Shown here: positions 8,686 to 16,401 of the stretch, piece by piece
How positions within the stretch are numbered: position 1 is the stretch's first letter
Layout: every line of letters begins with the position of its first letter
Notes under the pieces: generated by a model
Told to the model about the DNA's origin: nothing
Seen by the model: the letters and a program-made list of their open reading frames with translations, nothing else
Database searches by the model: none
Source of the DNA: Peristeroidobacter agariperforans
Lineage (GTDB): Bacteria > Pseudomonadota > Gammaproteobacteria > Steroidobacterales > Steroidobacteraceae
DNA: 64,000 nucleotides
NCBI RefSeq assembly: GCF_004138335.1
Contig: NZ_RYFW01000002.1
Location: 1,221,501 to 1,285,500, forward strand
Reading direction: 5' to 3'
Made by a program: the position numbers and the translations under genes

Positions 8686-8824
8686 GCGAATTCATATCGA
8701 CCGGCGCCCCGCAGGAAAGTTCAAGTGGCTTGTACCAGCTTGAGCTGTGCGCGGGCCGCGTTAGTTTCCATCCATTACGCGATCATGTTCCTGGTCGATA
8801 GCTCTCACAGAAAGGAGTTACGTC

Positions 8825-9247
8825 ATGGCGATGAGCGTTTCCGCGAGTGCTAGTGGCGAGCCGTTGGTGGATATGAATACGACGCCGTTGATCGACGTCA
8901 TGCTGGTGCTGCTGATCATGTTCATCATCACGCTGCCGGTGGTGACCAACAACATCAAACTGGATCTGCCCGTCAAACCCGACGGCAAGGCGGCGACGAC
9001 CGAAAAAATCGATCTGACGATTGATTACGACGGCACCATTCTCTGGAACGGCGCGGTGATCGAAAGCCTCGCGCAACTGGAGCAGTACTTCCGTGCCGAG
9101 GCAGCCAGGCCCAATCAGCCCGAGCTGCACGTTCGACCGGACAAACGCGCGAAGTACGATTACGTCGCGCAGGTGCTTGGCAGCGCTCAGCGCAGCGGCA
9201 TGCAGCGCATTGGCTTCGCGGGCCAGGAACAATTCATTGAGAAGTAG
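8825..9247 (+). CDS. exbD: ExbD/TolR-family biopolymer transport protein
   Basis: A 140-residue inner-membrane protein with one N-terminal span. The sequence DMNTTPLIDVMLVLLIMFIIT holds the membrane Asp that carries protons in ExbD/TolR, and the periplasmic domain ends in the family motif YDYVAQVLGSAQRSGMQRIGF. It would pair with an ExbB/TolQ-type channel to energise TonB or a similar protein. The ribosome site AAAGGAG stands 7 nt before the ATG. No exbB or tonB gene is adjacent, which is unusual since these genes usually cluster; it probably supplements a complete system elsewhere, and may serve the TonB receptors in this window. Confidence 0.93.
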   Translation: MAMSVSASASGEPLVDMNTTPLIDVMLVLLIMFIITLPVVTNNIKLDLPVKPDGKAATTEKIDLTIDYDGTILWNGAVIESLAQLEQYFRAEAARPNQPELHVRPDKRAKYDYVAQVLGSAQRSGMQRIGFAGQEQFIEK

Positions 9248-9250
9248 TCG

Positions 9251-9631
9251 TCAGCCGGGCGTATTGATCACGGCTTCGATCCGATAGCCGTCGGGGTCGA
9301 GCACGAACGCGGCGTAATAGTGCGGGCCGTAATCGAGACGCAGTCCCGGCGGCCCGTTATCTTGCCCGCCGTGTTCCAGCGCGGCAGCGTGAAAGCGATC
9401 GACTTGATCGCGGGCTTGGGCCGCGAGCGCCAGATGAAAACCAGGCCCGGGAATGACGATGCCTTTCGGCACGAGCTTCAATGCCAGCTTGTCGTCGCCG
9501 CCCGGATAGCCATAGCCCACCGCCGTATCGTCGCTCCAGACGCGCACGAAGCCCAGCGGCGCGAGCGCCGCATCGTAGAAGCAGGCCGCCCGCTGCAGAT
9601 CGCGGACGGCGAACGAGATGTGATGAAGCAT
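9251..9631 (-). CDS. VOC (glyoxalase/dioxygenase superfamily) protein
   Basis: A 126-residue protein consisting of one VOC domain: an N-terminal His strand (MLHHISFAV), the pairing loop RAACFYDAALAPLGF, and the C-terminal PDGYRIEAV with its conserved metal-ligand Glu. VOC proteins use a divalent metal for isomerase, lyase or ring-cleaving reactions or bind antibiotics; the residues do not tell which. The start at 9631 follows the aminotransferase stop with one base between (TGA-C-ATG), so translation is likely coupled, although no separate ribosome site is apparent. Pairing with an aromatic-type aminotransferase hints at work on a 2-oxo acid product; this is inference. Confidence 0.85.
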   Translation of the reverse strand: MLHHISFAVRDLQRAACFYDAALAPLGFVRVWSDDTAVGYGYPGGDDKLALKLVPKGIVIPGPGFHLALAAQARDQVDRFHAAALEHGGQDNGPPGLRLDYGPHYYAAFVLDPDGYRIEAVINTPG

Positions 9632-9632
9632 G

Positions 9633-10823
9633 TCAGGCGACCGAACCGATCGCCTTGGCGATGTAATCGATCGATTCCATGCTGACACCCGCGATGTTGA
9701 TACGGCCATCGCGCGTCATATAGATGTGGTGCTGCTGGCGCAGTGTATCGGCCGCCTCCGGCGTCACCGGGATGGTCGAGAACATGCCGCGCTGTTTTTC
9801 GATCACAGAAGCCATCTCGGCGCTGCAAGTCTTGGCCAGCGCCGCGGACAGCGCGCTACGGAGCGAAAGCATCCGGTTGCGCATGGCGTCGACTTCGTTG
9901 CGCCAATCTTCACTGAGCTTCGTGTCGCTAAGGATGCGCGCGACAATGGCTGCGCCGTGATCCGGCGGCATCGACCAAACGCCGCGAGCGATTTTGCGTA
10001 GATGACTGGTCGCGGCGTTCGTCTGCGTGCCGGACTCCGACAGCACCATGAGCGCGCCGACGCGTTCACGATACAAACCGAAGTTCTTCGAGCACGACAC
10101 GGCGATGAGCGCTTCGGGCACCGTCGCCGCAATCAGACGAGCGCCTTCGGCATCCGCTTCGATGCCTTCGCCCAAACCTTGATATGCGATATCGACGTAC
10201 GGCACGAGCCGACGTTGCAACAACACGTCGGCAATCTTGCGCCACTGTGCGATCGATAGATCCGCACCCGTCGGGTTGTGACAGCAGCCGTGCAACAACA
10301 CGACATCGCCCGCGGGCAGCGAGCTCAGACGCTCGAGCATGGCGTCGAATTTCACCGTGCCGGTGCGATGTTCGAAGTAGGGATAGCGCTCGAGCTGCAA
10401 TCCTGCGCCGCTGAGCAGCGGCACGTGATTGGCCCAGGTCGGATCGCTGACGTGAACCGTCGGGCGCGCGCCGCCGACGGTCAGCAGTTCTGCGCCCAAA
10501 CGCAAGGCTCCACATCCGCCCGGCGATTGCACTGCTCGCACGCGGCCGCTGGTCAGTGCCGGATGTTTGCTGCCGAGAACCAGTTCGGCGATCAGCGCAT
10601 TGAACTGCTCGTTGCCAGCCGGCCCGACGTATGTCTTGGTCTGTTGGTCGGCGAGCACTGCCTGCTCGGCGGCCCGCACGGCGCGCAACACGGGGGTTTT
10701 GCCATGCTCGTCTTTATAAACGCCTACGCCCAGATCGATTTTCGTGGCAGCCGTGTCGGCGCGAAAGGCCGCCATCAGGCCGAGGATGGGGTCTTCGGGA
10801 AGCGCTTGCAGGTTCTCGAACAA
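9633..10823 (-). CDS. Aspartate/aromatic amino acid aminotransferase (class Ia), TTG start
   Basis: A 396-residue PLP enzyme of the AspC/TyrB family. Visible landmarks are the N-terminal FENLQALPEDPILGL, the substrate-loop GVGVYKDE, the PLP-contacting DIAYQGLG and the Schiff-base lysine in SCSKNFGLYRERVGAL. It exchanges amino groups between aspartate or aromatic amino acids and 2-oxoglutarate. I place the start at a TTG (10823) because the family begins exactly there and CGGAG lies 9 nt upstream; the frame is open to an ATG at 11003, but that would add 60 residues unlike any family member and overlap the neighbour. It is translationally coupled to the VOC gene downstream. Confidence 0.92.
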   Translation of the reverse strand: MFENLQALPEDPILGLMAAFRADTAATKIDLGVGVYKDEHGKTPVLRAVRAAEQAVLADQQTKTYVGPAGNEQFNALIAELVLGSKHPALTSGRVRAVQSPGGCGALRLGAELLTVGGARPTVHVSDPTWANHVPLLSGAGLQLERYPYFEHRTGTVKFDAMLERLSSLPAGDVVLLHGCCHNPTGADLSIAQWRKIADVLLQRRLVPYVDIAYQGLGEGIEADAEGARLIAATVPEALIAVSCSKNFGLYRERVGALMVLSESGTQTNAATSHLRKIARGVWSMPPDHGAAIVARILSDTKLSEDWRNEVDAMRNRMLSLRSALSAALAKTCSAEMASVIEKQRGMFSTIPVTPEAADTLRQQHHIYMTRDGRINIAGVSMESIDYIAKAIGSVA

Positions 10824-10923
10824 GGGGGCAACTCCGTGAAATGCGAGGCGTGGCGGTGCGCCGAAACCCCATATATTAGAGAGATGCGGGCCGCTCGGCC
10901 ATGGGCAGGCGCCTACCGCCCGT

Positions 10924-12162
10924 TCAGCCTTGCACGCCGCCCGATCGATACAGCGCGCGCACGAAATCCGACTGGGTGATGATGCCGACCAGTCGGTTGT
11001 CATCGCAGATGACCGGGATGTGATGATGGCCGTGCTCGGAGAAGATCGGCATCAGCTCGCCCACCGATCGGTCCGCGCTGACGACGCGCACCTTGTGGCA
11101 CATGATCTGGCCAACGGCCTCGGGCTTGGTCGCGTGAGTGTTGCCGCTGCGCTTGATCAGCAGATTGAGTCGCTCGCGCATCAGATTGCTGCGGTCCACG
11201 TCGGCGTGGCGCATGAAGTCGGCGAGCGAAATGATGCCGATGATGCGTCGATGCCGATCGACCACGGGCAGCGCCTTGACCCGATGGCGACGCATGAGCG
11301 CCCAGGCTTCTTGCAGGTCGGTGCCGTATTCGACCGTGAAGACGGTGCGCGTCATGATGTCTTCGCAGCGCAGCTCGCTCATGCGCCGTTCCATGGCGTT
11401 CATCTCGGCCATGTGCAGGATGTTCTCCAGCTCGTCGCGGCTCACGTCGAGCACCTGGTTGTAACGTTTCAGCACCTCGTCGAGATCGGCGGAGCTGAAA
11501 CGGCTGTTCGGCACGTGGGCGCGCTCGATCACCTGGCCGTGCGGATAGCGGCGACCTGTCGCGGTGTTATAGACGATGCCGACGAGGACCAGCAGAACGC
11601 TGTTGGTCAGCACGGGGAAGAGTACGAAGTCGAGCGAGTTTGCATGTGCTAGGACCGCAAGCAGCGCGGCTGCGCCGCCGGGCGGATGCAGGCAACGAAG
11701 AGCAAACATCGCCACCAGCGCCGCTGCCACCGCGACGCCCGCAGCAAGAGCGGGGTCGTCGATCAGCTGGACGCACAGGACACCCATCAAGGCGGAGACG
11801 GTGTTGCCGCCGACCACTGACCAAGGTTGCGCCAGGGGACTCGCAGGTACGGCGAACACCAACACGGCGGTCGCACCGAGCGGCGCGATCAACCACATTG
11901 CTGTCTCCGGGCTGGCGCAGAGCCGACATAAGACCGCTGTGATCACGATGCCCAACATGGCGCCGACGATGGCGCGCCATTGCTCCGAGGTATCGACAGT
12001 GAGCGGAGCGGGGAGGAAGCCTTTCAGCCAGATCGAGACGTTTTCTTGCCAGGTGGGACTGCGAGAAGGCGCAACCGTGCGCGGCGGGTCGAAAGGCGGC
12101 ACAAACACCAGGGCGGAGGAACAAAGGGCGCGCAATATACGAGTGCGCCGGGCGGCTGTCAC
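10924..12162 (-). CDS. HPP-family membrane protein fused to a CBS-domain pair
   Basis: A 412-residue protein. Residues about 60-210 form four or five membrane helices of the HPP family, including the namesake motif in LRCLHPPGGAAALLAV. Residues about 265-410 form two CBS domains (MTRTVFTVEYGTDLQEAWALM... and VRVVSADRSVGELMPIF...), each with the GIISLADF or GIITQSDF end. CBS pairs usually bind adenine nucleotides and gate the attached channel or transporter. Chloroplast and cyanobacterial HPP proteins move nitrite, so anion transport is possible but unproven here. The N-terminal 40 residues are weakly conserved and the true start may lie further in. It is divergent from two small genes at 12255 and 12404. 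Confidence 0.88.
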   Translation of the reverse strand: MTAARRTRILRALCSSALVFVPPFDPPRTVAPSRSPTWQENVSIWLKGFLPAPLTVDTSEQWRAIVGAMLGIVITAVLCRLCASPETAMWLIAPLGATAVLVFAVPASPLAQPWSVVGGNTVSALMGVLCVQLIDDPALAAGVAVAAALVAMFALRCLHPPGGAAALLAVLAHANSLDFVLFPVLTNSVLLVLVGIVYNTATGRRYPHGQVIERAHVPNSRFSSADLDEVLKRYNQVLDVSRDELENILHMAEMNAMERRMSELRCEDIMTRTVFTVEYGTDLQEAWALMRRHRVKALPVVDRHRRIIGIISLADFMRHADVDRSNLMRERLNLLIKRSGNTHATKPEAVGQIMCHKVRVVSADRSVGELMPIFSEHGHHHIPVICDDNRLVGIITQSDFVRALYRSGGVQG

Positions 12163-12254
12163 TGGGTCGGCTGGGCATACCGTTATTCCCGCCAGATTGA
12201 CGCTGGCAACGCGGCGGCACTATCGTGTCCGCCGGGCGACAGCAGGGCCGACAC

Positions 12255-12401
12255 ATGAGCGACACGATCGAGGCGGGGTCGGCCGAGGATCGGAGTCATC
12301 CGCCATCTGACGCTTCGATGCTCGAGTTGATCGAGCACTATCGGGCACAGATCGAAGTGAACGGTGTGAGTGCGGTCGTCAAGTTTATCGGGGCGAACTG
12401 A
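12255..12401 (+). CDS. Small hypothetical protein (48 aa)
   Basis: A 49-codon frame, ATG at 12255 to TGA at 12401, reading MSDTIEAGSAEDRSHPP at the start and ending EVNGVSAVVKFIGAN. A weak purine stretch (CAGGGCCG) precedes the ATG. It ends 2 nt before the GTG start of the 96-residue ORF at 12404, so the pair could be translated together, and both lie divergent from the HPP-CBS gene. No domain is recognised. The length is too short to judge coding potential with confidence, and it may instead be leader sequence for the next gene. Confidence 0.4.
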   Translation: MSDTIEAGSAEDRSHPPSDASMLELIEHYRAQIEVNGVSAVVKFIGAN

Positions 12402-12403
12402 GC

Positions 12404-12694
12404 GTGATGCGGCGGAAGCGAAATCCTGTCGGGATTGCAGCGGGAAAGCTCATTGTCGCTATCCAGAAGGAATGTGCCGAGGCCATTGGCGAACCTGACG
12501 CGGCTCTTGGTCGGAAGGTCCTGGATCGTGCTCATGTCCTGCTGCAAGCGTCGCAGAGCTCATCCGTGCTGAGCCTCCTCGACGGCAGGACGGTTGTTGA
12601 ATACCTGGATCCGGCGTGGGTGGAAAGGCACTCATCGGTCACGCCAAGTATCGTCGCATTCATGGCCGCGTTAGATGCACACGAGAACGTATAA
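12404..12694 (+). CDS. Hypothetical protein (96 aa)
   Basis: A 96-residue frame starting GTG-ATG (MMRRKRNPVGIAAGKLIVAIQ) with a predicted helical middle (GRKVLDRAHVLLQA) and a C-terminal part reading TVVEYLDPAWVERHSS. No signal peptide, membrane span or known motif is visible. Third-position GC is clearly lower than in the surrounding genes, which could mean recent acquisition or a poorly expressed gene. It follows the 48-residue ORF by 2 nt and ends 41 bp before the convergent cytochrome P460 gene. Function unknown; a real but unrecognised protein is somewhat more likely than a chance frame. Confidence 0.5.
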   Translation: MMRRKRNPVGIAAGKLIVAIQKECAEAIGEPDAALGRKVLDRAHVLLQASQSSSVLSLLDGRTVVEYLDPAWVERHSSVTPSIVAFMAALDAHENV

Positions 12695-12735
12695 CAACAC
12701 GCGCGAGCCCACTGCACGCCGCGTTGGGCATACCG

Positions 12736-13221
12736 TCATTCCCGATAACTGCTGAACACGAAGTCCTGTTGCTGCCGGGCGATGTGGCAGGTGAAACAGG
12801 CGGTCGCGGCCTTGTCGCCGACCACGCGCTCGGTAGGGCTGTCGCCGGCGAATCCTTCGAATCCCCAGCCGCCGGTCGCGGCATATTTTCTGGTGTCCTT
12901 GAGCATGACACCGACGACTTTGCGCTTGCCTTCGGTGATTGCCGAATCGGCGTCGTTGGCTTCGAGCAGATCGAACACGATGGTCGAGCCGTCGGGGAAC
13001 TTGCCGCTGCGATATCCCGCCCGCGCCTTCTCATTCGCATAGAGATGATGAATGCCGCCGAAAGAAGCGTGCAGCGGATGGCCGGTCTGGATGACCATGG
13101 ACTTGATGTGCTGCCACTGTCGATAGCCTTGCGGATAAGGCACAGCGTCCGTTGCCGCGTTGACCGCGACTGCGCCGATGACTAGAGCGGCGGGGATGGC
13201 GAGAGCGATGGAGAGCTTCAC
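12736..13221 (-). CDS. Periplasmic cytochrome P460-family c-type cytochrome
   Basis: A 161-residue protein with a signal peptide (about 1-22, MKLSIALAIPAALVIGAVAV) and a single C-terminal c-type haem site Cys142-Phe-Thr-Cys145-His146. The body reads as the cytochrome P460 domain: WQHIKSMVI near the start and GKFPDGSTIVFDLLE in the middle. In ammonia oxidisers P460 proteins oxidise hydroxylamine with an unusual lysine-haem cross-link; relatives in other bacteria bind NO or act as cytochrome c'-beta. Which of these applies, and which lysine might cross-link, cannot be read directly. The gene is divergent from an HxlR regulator with 106 bp between them, suggesting control by a reactive small molecule. 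Confidence 0.9.
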   Translation of the reverse strand: MKLSIALAIPAALVIGAVAVNAATDAVPYPQGYRQWQHIKSMVIQTGHPLHASFGGIHHLYANEKARAGYRSGKFPDGSTIVFDLLEANDADSAITEGKRKVVGVMLKDTRKYAATGGWGFEGFAGDSPTERVVGDKAATACFTCHIARQQQDFVFSSYRE

Positions 13222-13327
13222 GGTGCACCTCGGTGCTGCAATGTCGGTGAGGGGCAGCGTAGGATGTGCTCACGCCGCCGTGAAGCAGGCTCCAAACGGT
13301 GGCTTGGTTACTTTTTGGTGTACATCG

Positions 13328-13705
13328 ATGCCAGCGCTGAAAAAGGCCAGTGAAAAAAAATTAGCGGTGAGAACACCGAAGCCGCCGACCGCGGCGCGCA
13401 TGGTGGAGGACATCATCGGCTGCAAATGGTCGCTGACCGTGCTGTCGCTGGTGCGCTCCGGCGTGAAGCGGCCGGGGGCCATGCAGCGGCGCGTGGAAGG
13501 ATTGACGGCGAAGGTGCTGAACGAGCGCCTGCGCAAGCTGCTGCGCTATGAAATCATCGAACGCGAAGTGTTCGCTGAAGTGCCGCCGCGAGTCGAGTAT
13601 CGATTGACGGACTTCGGCAAGAGATTCGGCGCCGTGATCGATCAGATCACGGCGCTCGATGCCGAACGTAATCGACTTACCACCACACCGTATAGAGCGC
13701 AGTGA
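13328..13705 (+). CDS. HxlR-family winged-helix transcriptional regulator
   Basis: A 125-residue protein of HxlR type: MVEDIIGCKWSLTVLSLVRSG is the recognition-helix region with the conserved Cys-Lys-Trp, and KVLNERLRKLLRYEIIERE plus PRVEYRLTDFGK are the second helix and wing. HxlR proteins bind DNA as dimers and many sense aldehydes, quinones or disulfide stress through the conserved Cys. The start at 13328 gives the normal family length; the frame stays open upstream to 13160 but that part overlaps the cytochrome promoter. It is divergent from the P460 gene, its likely target. Its 3' end overlaps the end of the convergent symporter gene by 29 bp. Confidence 0.9.
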   Translation: MPALKKASEKKLAVRTPKPPTAARMVEDIIGCKWSLTVLSLVRSGVKRPGAMQRRVEGLTAKVLNERLRKLLRYEIIEREVFAEVPPRVEYRLTDFGKRFGAVIDQITALDAERNRLTTTPYRAQ

Positions 13706-15239
13706 GGATCAGCACCACGCCGAGCGAGCACACGTTGAAACTCGCCGAGGTCTTGTAACTCACATCCGTAGTGTTGACCTGGCTCTTCGAGGCTGCCGCC
13801 GGTTGCAACAGCGAGAACACGATTGCGAGTGCCAGCGCCAGCAGGAACACGACCATCATGCGATCCAGGAAGGGCAGGCCAGGCCACAGCGCCTTGATTG
13901 CAATCGAGAGCGCGAATGAGCCAATCGTCGCCGCGAGCGCTCCGGCTTCGGTGGCGCGCTTCCAGAACAAGCCGAGCATGAAGATCACGACGATGCCCGG
14001 CGTGAAGAAGCCGGTGTACTCCTGGATGTACTGGAACGCCTGATCGAAGCTGCCGAGCAGCGGACGCGCCGTCATGATCGCCAGGAGGATCGAAACGACG
14101 GCGGTAATGCGCCCAACCAGCACCAGCTGCCTCTCGGGCTTCGGCTGGCCCATCTTGTTATAGATGTCCAGCGTAAAGATGGTCGCGATCGAGTTGATCT
14201 TGGACGCGGTGGACGCAATGATCGCCGCGATCAGCGCCGCGAACACCAAGCCGGCAATGCCCGTGGGCAACAGCCGCATCATGGTCGGATAGGCTTCATC
14301 GGGCTTCGCCAGATCCGGCGCGAGAATCACGGCGGCGATGCCCGGCAATACGATGATCACCGGCATCAGCAACTTCAGGAAGGCGGCAAAGATCACGCCC
14401 TTCTGCGCTTCGCCCAAGCTTTTCGCCGCCAGCGCACGCTGGATGATGTATTGATTGAAGCCCCAGTAGCTGAGGTTCGCGATCCACATGCCGCCGATCA
14501 GCACCGACAAGCCGGGCAGATCTTTGTAATAGGGGTGCAGAGCGTCGAGGATCATGTGGAAATGTCCCGGTGCGCGTTCGAGCAGGGTGTCGAAGCCCGC
14601 CACGACGCCGTTGCCGCCACTGATCTTGTTCAGCGTCAGGTACGAAACCATCAGTCCGCCGAGCACCAGCAGGGACACCTGCACGATGTCGGTCATGGCA
14701 ACCGCGCGTAAACCACCGCGCAGCTGATACAGGAGCGCGAACACACCTAATCCCACCAGTGCCCAGGTCTGATCGGCGCCAGTGACCTTCGCCACGGCAA
14801 TCGAGCCCAGCCAGATGATGGAAGTGAGATTCACGAACACGTAGAGGCCGAGCCAGAACACCGCCATCAAGGTGCGGATGCGCGTTCCGTAACGCTCTTC
14901 CAGGAACTGCGGCATGGTGTAGATCTTGTTCGCCAGGAAAATCGGCAGGAACCATTTGCCGACGATCAGCAGTGTCAGCGCCGCCATCCATTCATAGGAG
15001 GCGATCGCAAGTCCGATGGCATAGCCCGAGCCCGACATGCCGACGATCTGCTCGGCCGAAATGTTGGCGGCGATCAGCGAGGCGCCGATGGCCCACCAGG
15101 GCAGGGTCTTGGACGCCAGAAAGTATTCAGCCGAATCCTTTTCCTGGCCGCCGCGCTCGCGCGACACCCACTGCGCGAGGGCGAACAGGCCGATGGCGTA
15201 GATGACAATGATGATCAGGTCGAGCGTGGCTAGCTGCAT
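13677..15239 (-). CDS. Sodium:solute symporter (SSS family), probable sugar transporter
   Basis: A 520-residue inner-membrane protein with about 14 spans and the LeuT-fold SSS signatures: SLIAANISAEQIVGMSGSGYAIG in TM1/TM2, YWGFNQYIIQRALAAKS, and the Na2-site region IIASTASKINSIATIFTLDIY. The overall sequence resembles the vSGLT-type sodium/galactose transporters more than the proline or acetate members. It would bring a monosaccharide across the inner membrane with Na+. It lies 67 bp downstream of the sugar 1-dehydrogenase gene on the same strand, so the two are probably one transcript starting at the divergent promoter near 16.3 kb. C-terminal hydrophobic span ends at a Trp pair. Confidence 0.92.
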   Translation of the reverse strand: MQLATLDLIIIVIYAIGLFALAQWVSRERGGQEKDSAEYFLASKTLPWWAIGASLIAANISAEQIVGMSGSGYAIGLAIASYEWMAALTLLIVGKWFLPIFLANKIYTMPQFLEERYGTRIRTLMAVFWLGLYVFVNLTSIIWLGSIAVAKVTGADQTWALVGLGVFALLYQLRGGLRAVAMTDIVQVSLLVLGGLMVSYLTLNKISGGNGVVAGFDTLLERAPGHFHMILDALHPYYKDLPGLSVLIGGMWIANLSYWGFNQYIIQRALAAKSLGEAQKGVIFAAFLKLLMPVIIVLPGIAAVILAPDLAKPDEAYPTMMRLLPTGIAGLVFAALIAAIIASTASKINSIATIFTLDIYNKMGQPKPERQLVLVGRITAVVSILLAIMTARPLLGSFDQAFQYIQEYTGFFTPGIVVIFMLGLFWKRATEAGALAATIGSFALSIAIKALWPGLPFLDRMMVVFLLALALAIVFSLLQPAAASKSQVNTTDVSYKTSASFNVCSLGVVLILTALYTVWW

Positions 15240-15306
15240 GTTGGTTGTTCTCTATCCGTGGTCGCTGTTCATAGCCAAGAGGACGCTGACGTTCAGCAAG
15301 GCGGCT

Positions 15307-16239
15307 TTAGAAATGGAAGGCGGCGCTTTGCTGGCGGTGGCCGAGCTTGAAGGCGTCCGCGACGAGTTGCAATGGTGTCGAGTCGACATCGCTGCTGCCG
15401 GCCCCGATCAGCTCGGCGAAGCGCCGATACAGTCGCGCATATTCCTGATCGGCGGCTGCCAGGTGCGGCATTTCATCGATGTACAAACGGCTGCCACCAT
15501 CGGCGAGCAGCAGCGTTTGCTCATCGGTGAGCACTTCGATGTCCCAGCAGGGCGTGCCCGAATAGAGAAAGTCGAAGGAGGCTTGCACTCGCGCTGCGGA
15601 GCCGTGCGACATCGCAACCTCCGCCGCAATCGGCGATTCCCAGTTGCTGGGATATTCCAGTGTCGCCGAGCGCATCGTCAGCTTGTCCGGCAGGATGCGC
15701 GTCAGGATGGACAGCGCGTTGATGCCCGGATCGAACACGCCCATGCCGCCGGCCTGCAGGATCCAGTGCTGTCCGGGATGCCAGACGCGAATGTCTTCCT
15801 TCCAGGTGACGCGAACGCTCTCGATGGTTCGTTCACTGAGCCACTCGCGTGCCGGCTCTACGCCAGCCGCTTCGCGTGAATGCCAGGTGGTAAAGAGCGT
15901 CAGCCCGCGCCGTTGCGCGCGTTGCTCGAGATCGTGAACCTCTTCGACGCTTGCCGCCGGCGGCTTTTCTAGCATTACGTGCAGTCCGGCCTCGATCGCC
16001 TCGCGCGCGAGCTCATAGCGACAGGCGGGCGGCGTGCACAAGGACACGGCGTCGACCTCGATGCCCGAGGCCAGCATTGCGGCGACGTCAGAAAAGGTGG
16101 ACACGTGGGTGAGGGGCCCACCCCGGTTCACTGCCGCGACCAGTTCGAAGGCCGGGTTGCGCGCCAGCGCGGGTAAGTGCTGGTCGCGAGCTATTTTTCC
16201 CACTCCCACGAGCGCGAGCTTGATCGCTGCTGATCCCAC
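15307..16239 (-). CDS. Gfo/Idh/MocA-family L-arabinose/D-galactose 1-dehydrogenase
   Basis: A 310-residue NAD(P)-dependent enzyme. The N-terminal Rossmann motif is ALVGVGKIARDQHLPAL, the catalytic lysine lies in LEKPPAAS, and the C-terminal domain reads WKEDIRVWHPGQHWI and FDPGINALSILTRILP. These blocks closely match what I recall of Azospirillum L-arabinose 1-dehydrogenase and pseudomonad galactose 1-dehydrogenase, which oxidise the sugar at C1 to the lactone. The frame opens at a TTG (16290), but a GTG at 16239 with GACGAGG 9 nt upstream gives the family's normal N-terminus and length. Divergent from the dehydratase at 16402, it performs the step before it in the non-phosphorylative pathway. 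Arabinose versus galactose cannot be settled by eye. Confidence 0.88.
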   Translation of the reverse strand: MGSAAIKLALVGVGKIARDQHLPALARNPAFELVAAVNRGGPLTHVSTFSDVAAMLASGIEVDAVSLCTPPACRYELAREAIEAGLHVMLEKPPAASVEEVHDLEQRAQRRGLTLFTTWHSREAAGVEPAREWLSERTIESVRVTWKEDIRVWHPGQHWILQAGGMGVFDPGINALSILTRILPDKLTMRSATLEYPSNWESPIAAEVAMSHGSAARVQASFDFLYSGTPCWDIEVLTDEQTLLLADGGSRLYIDEMPHLAAADQEYARLYRRFAELIGAGSSDVDSTPLQLVADAFKLGHRQQSAAFHF

Positions 16240-16322
16240 CTTCGTGAACCTCGTCGAGCCGGGCCGGCGATAGACGCTGGCATTTGCCAACGCTTGCGGC
16301 TATCTTCGTCGCGGCAAAGCTG

Positions 16323-16340
16323 ATTTATATGATATATAGG
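16323..16340 (+). promoter_or_regulatory. Candidate GntR operator in the divergent sugar promoter
   Basis: ATTTATATGATATATAGG matches, at 15 of 18 positions, the reverse complement of the sequence at 24284-24301 in front of the GntR/FCD regulator gene. Its centre (TATATGATATATA) is palindromic, as expected for a dimeric GntR protein. The site lies between the dehydrogenase (minus) and dehydratase (plus) starts and is the most AT-rich spot in the locus, so it probably also covers a -10 element. I found no further copy before the symporter, mutarotase or TonB receptor. Confidence 0.65.
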
Positions 16341-16401
16341 CTTTATAGACTGCGACACCGCCAATAGCAACAGCGGGGCCGCCTCGCGGCAGGGGACTTG
16401 A

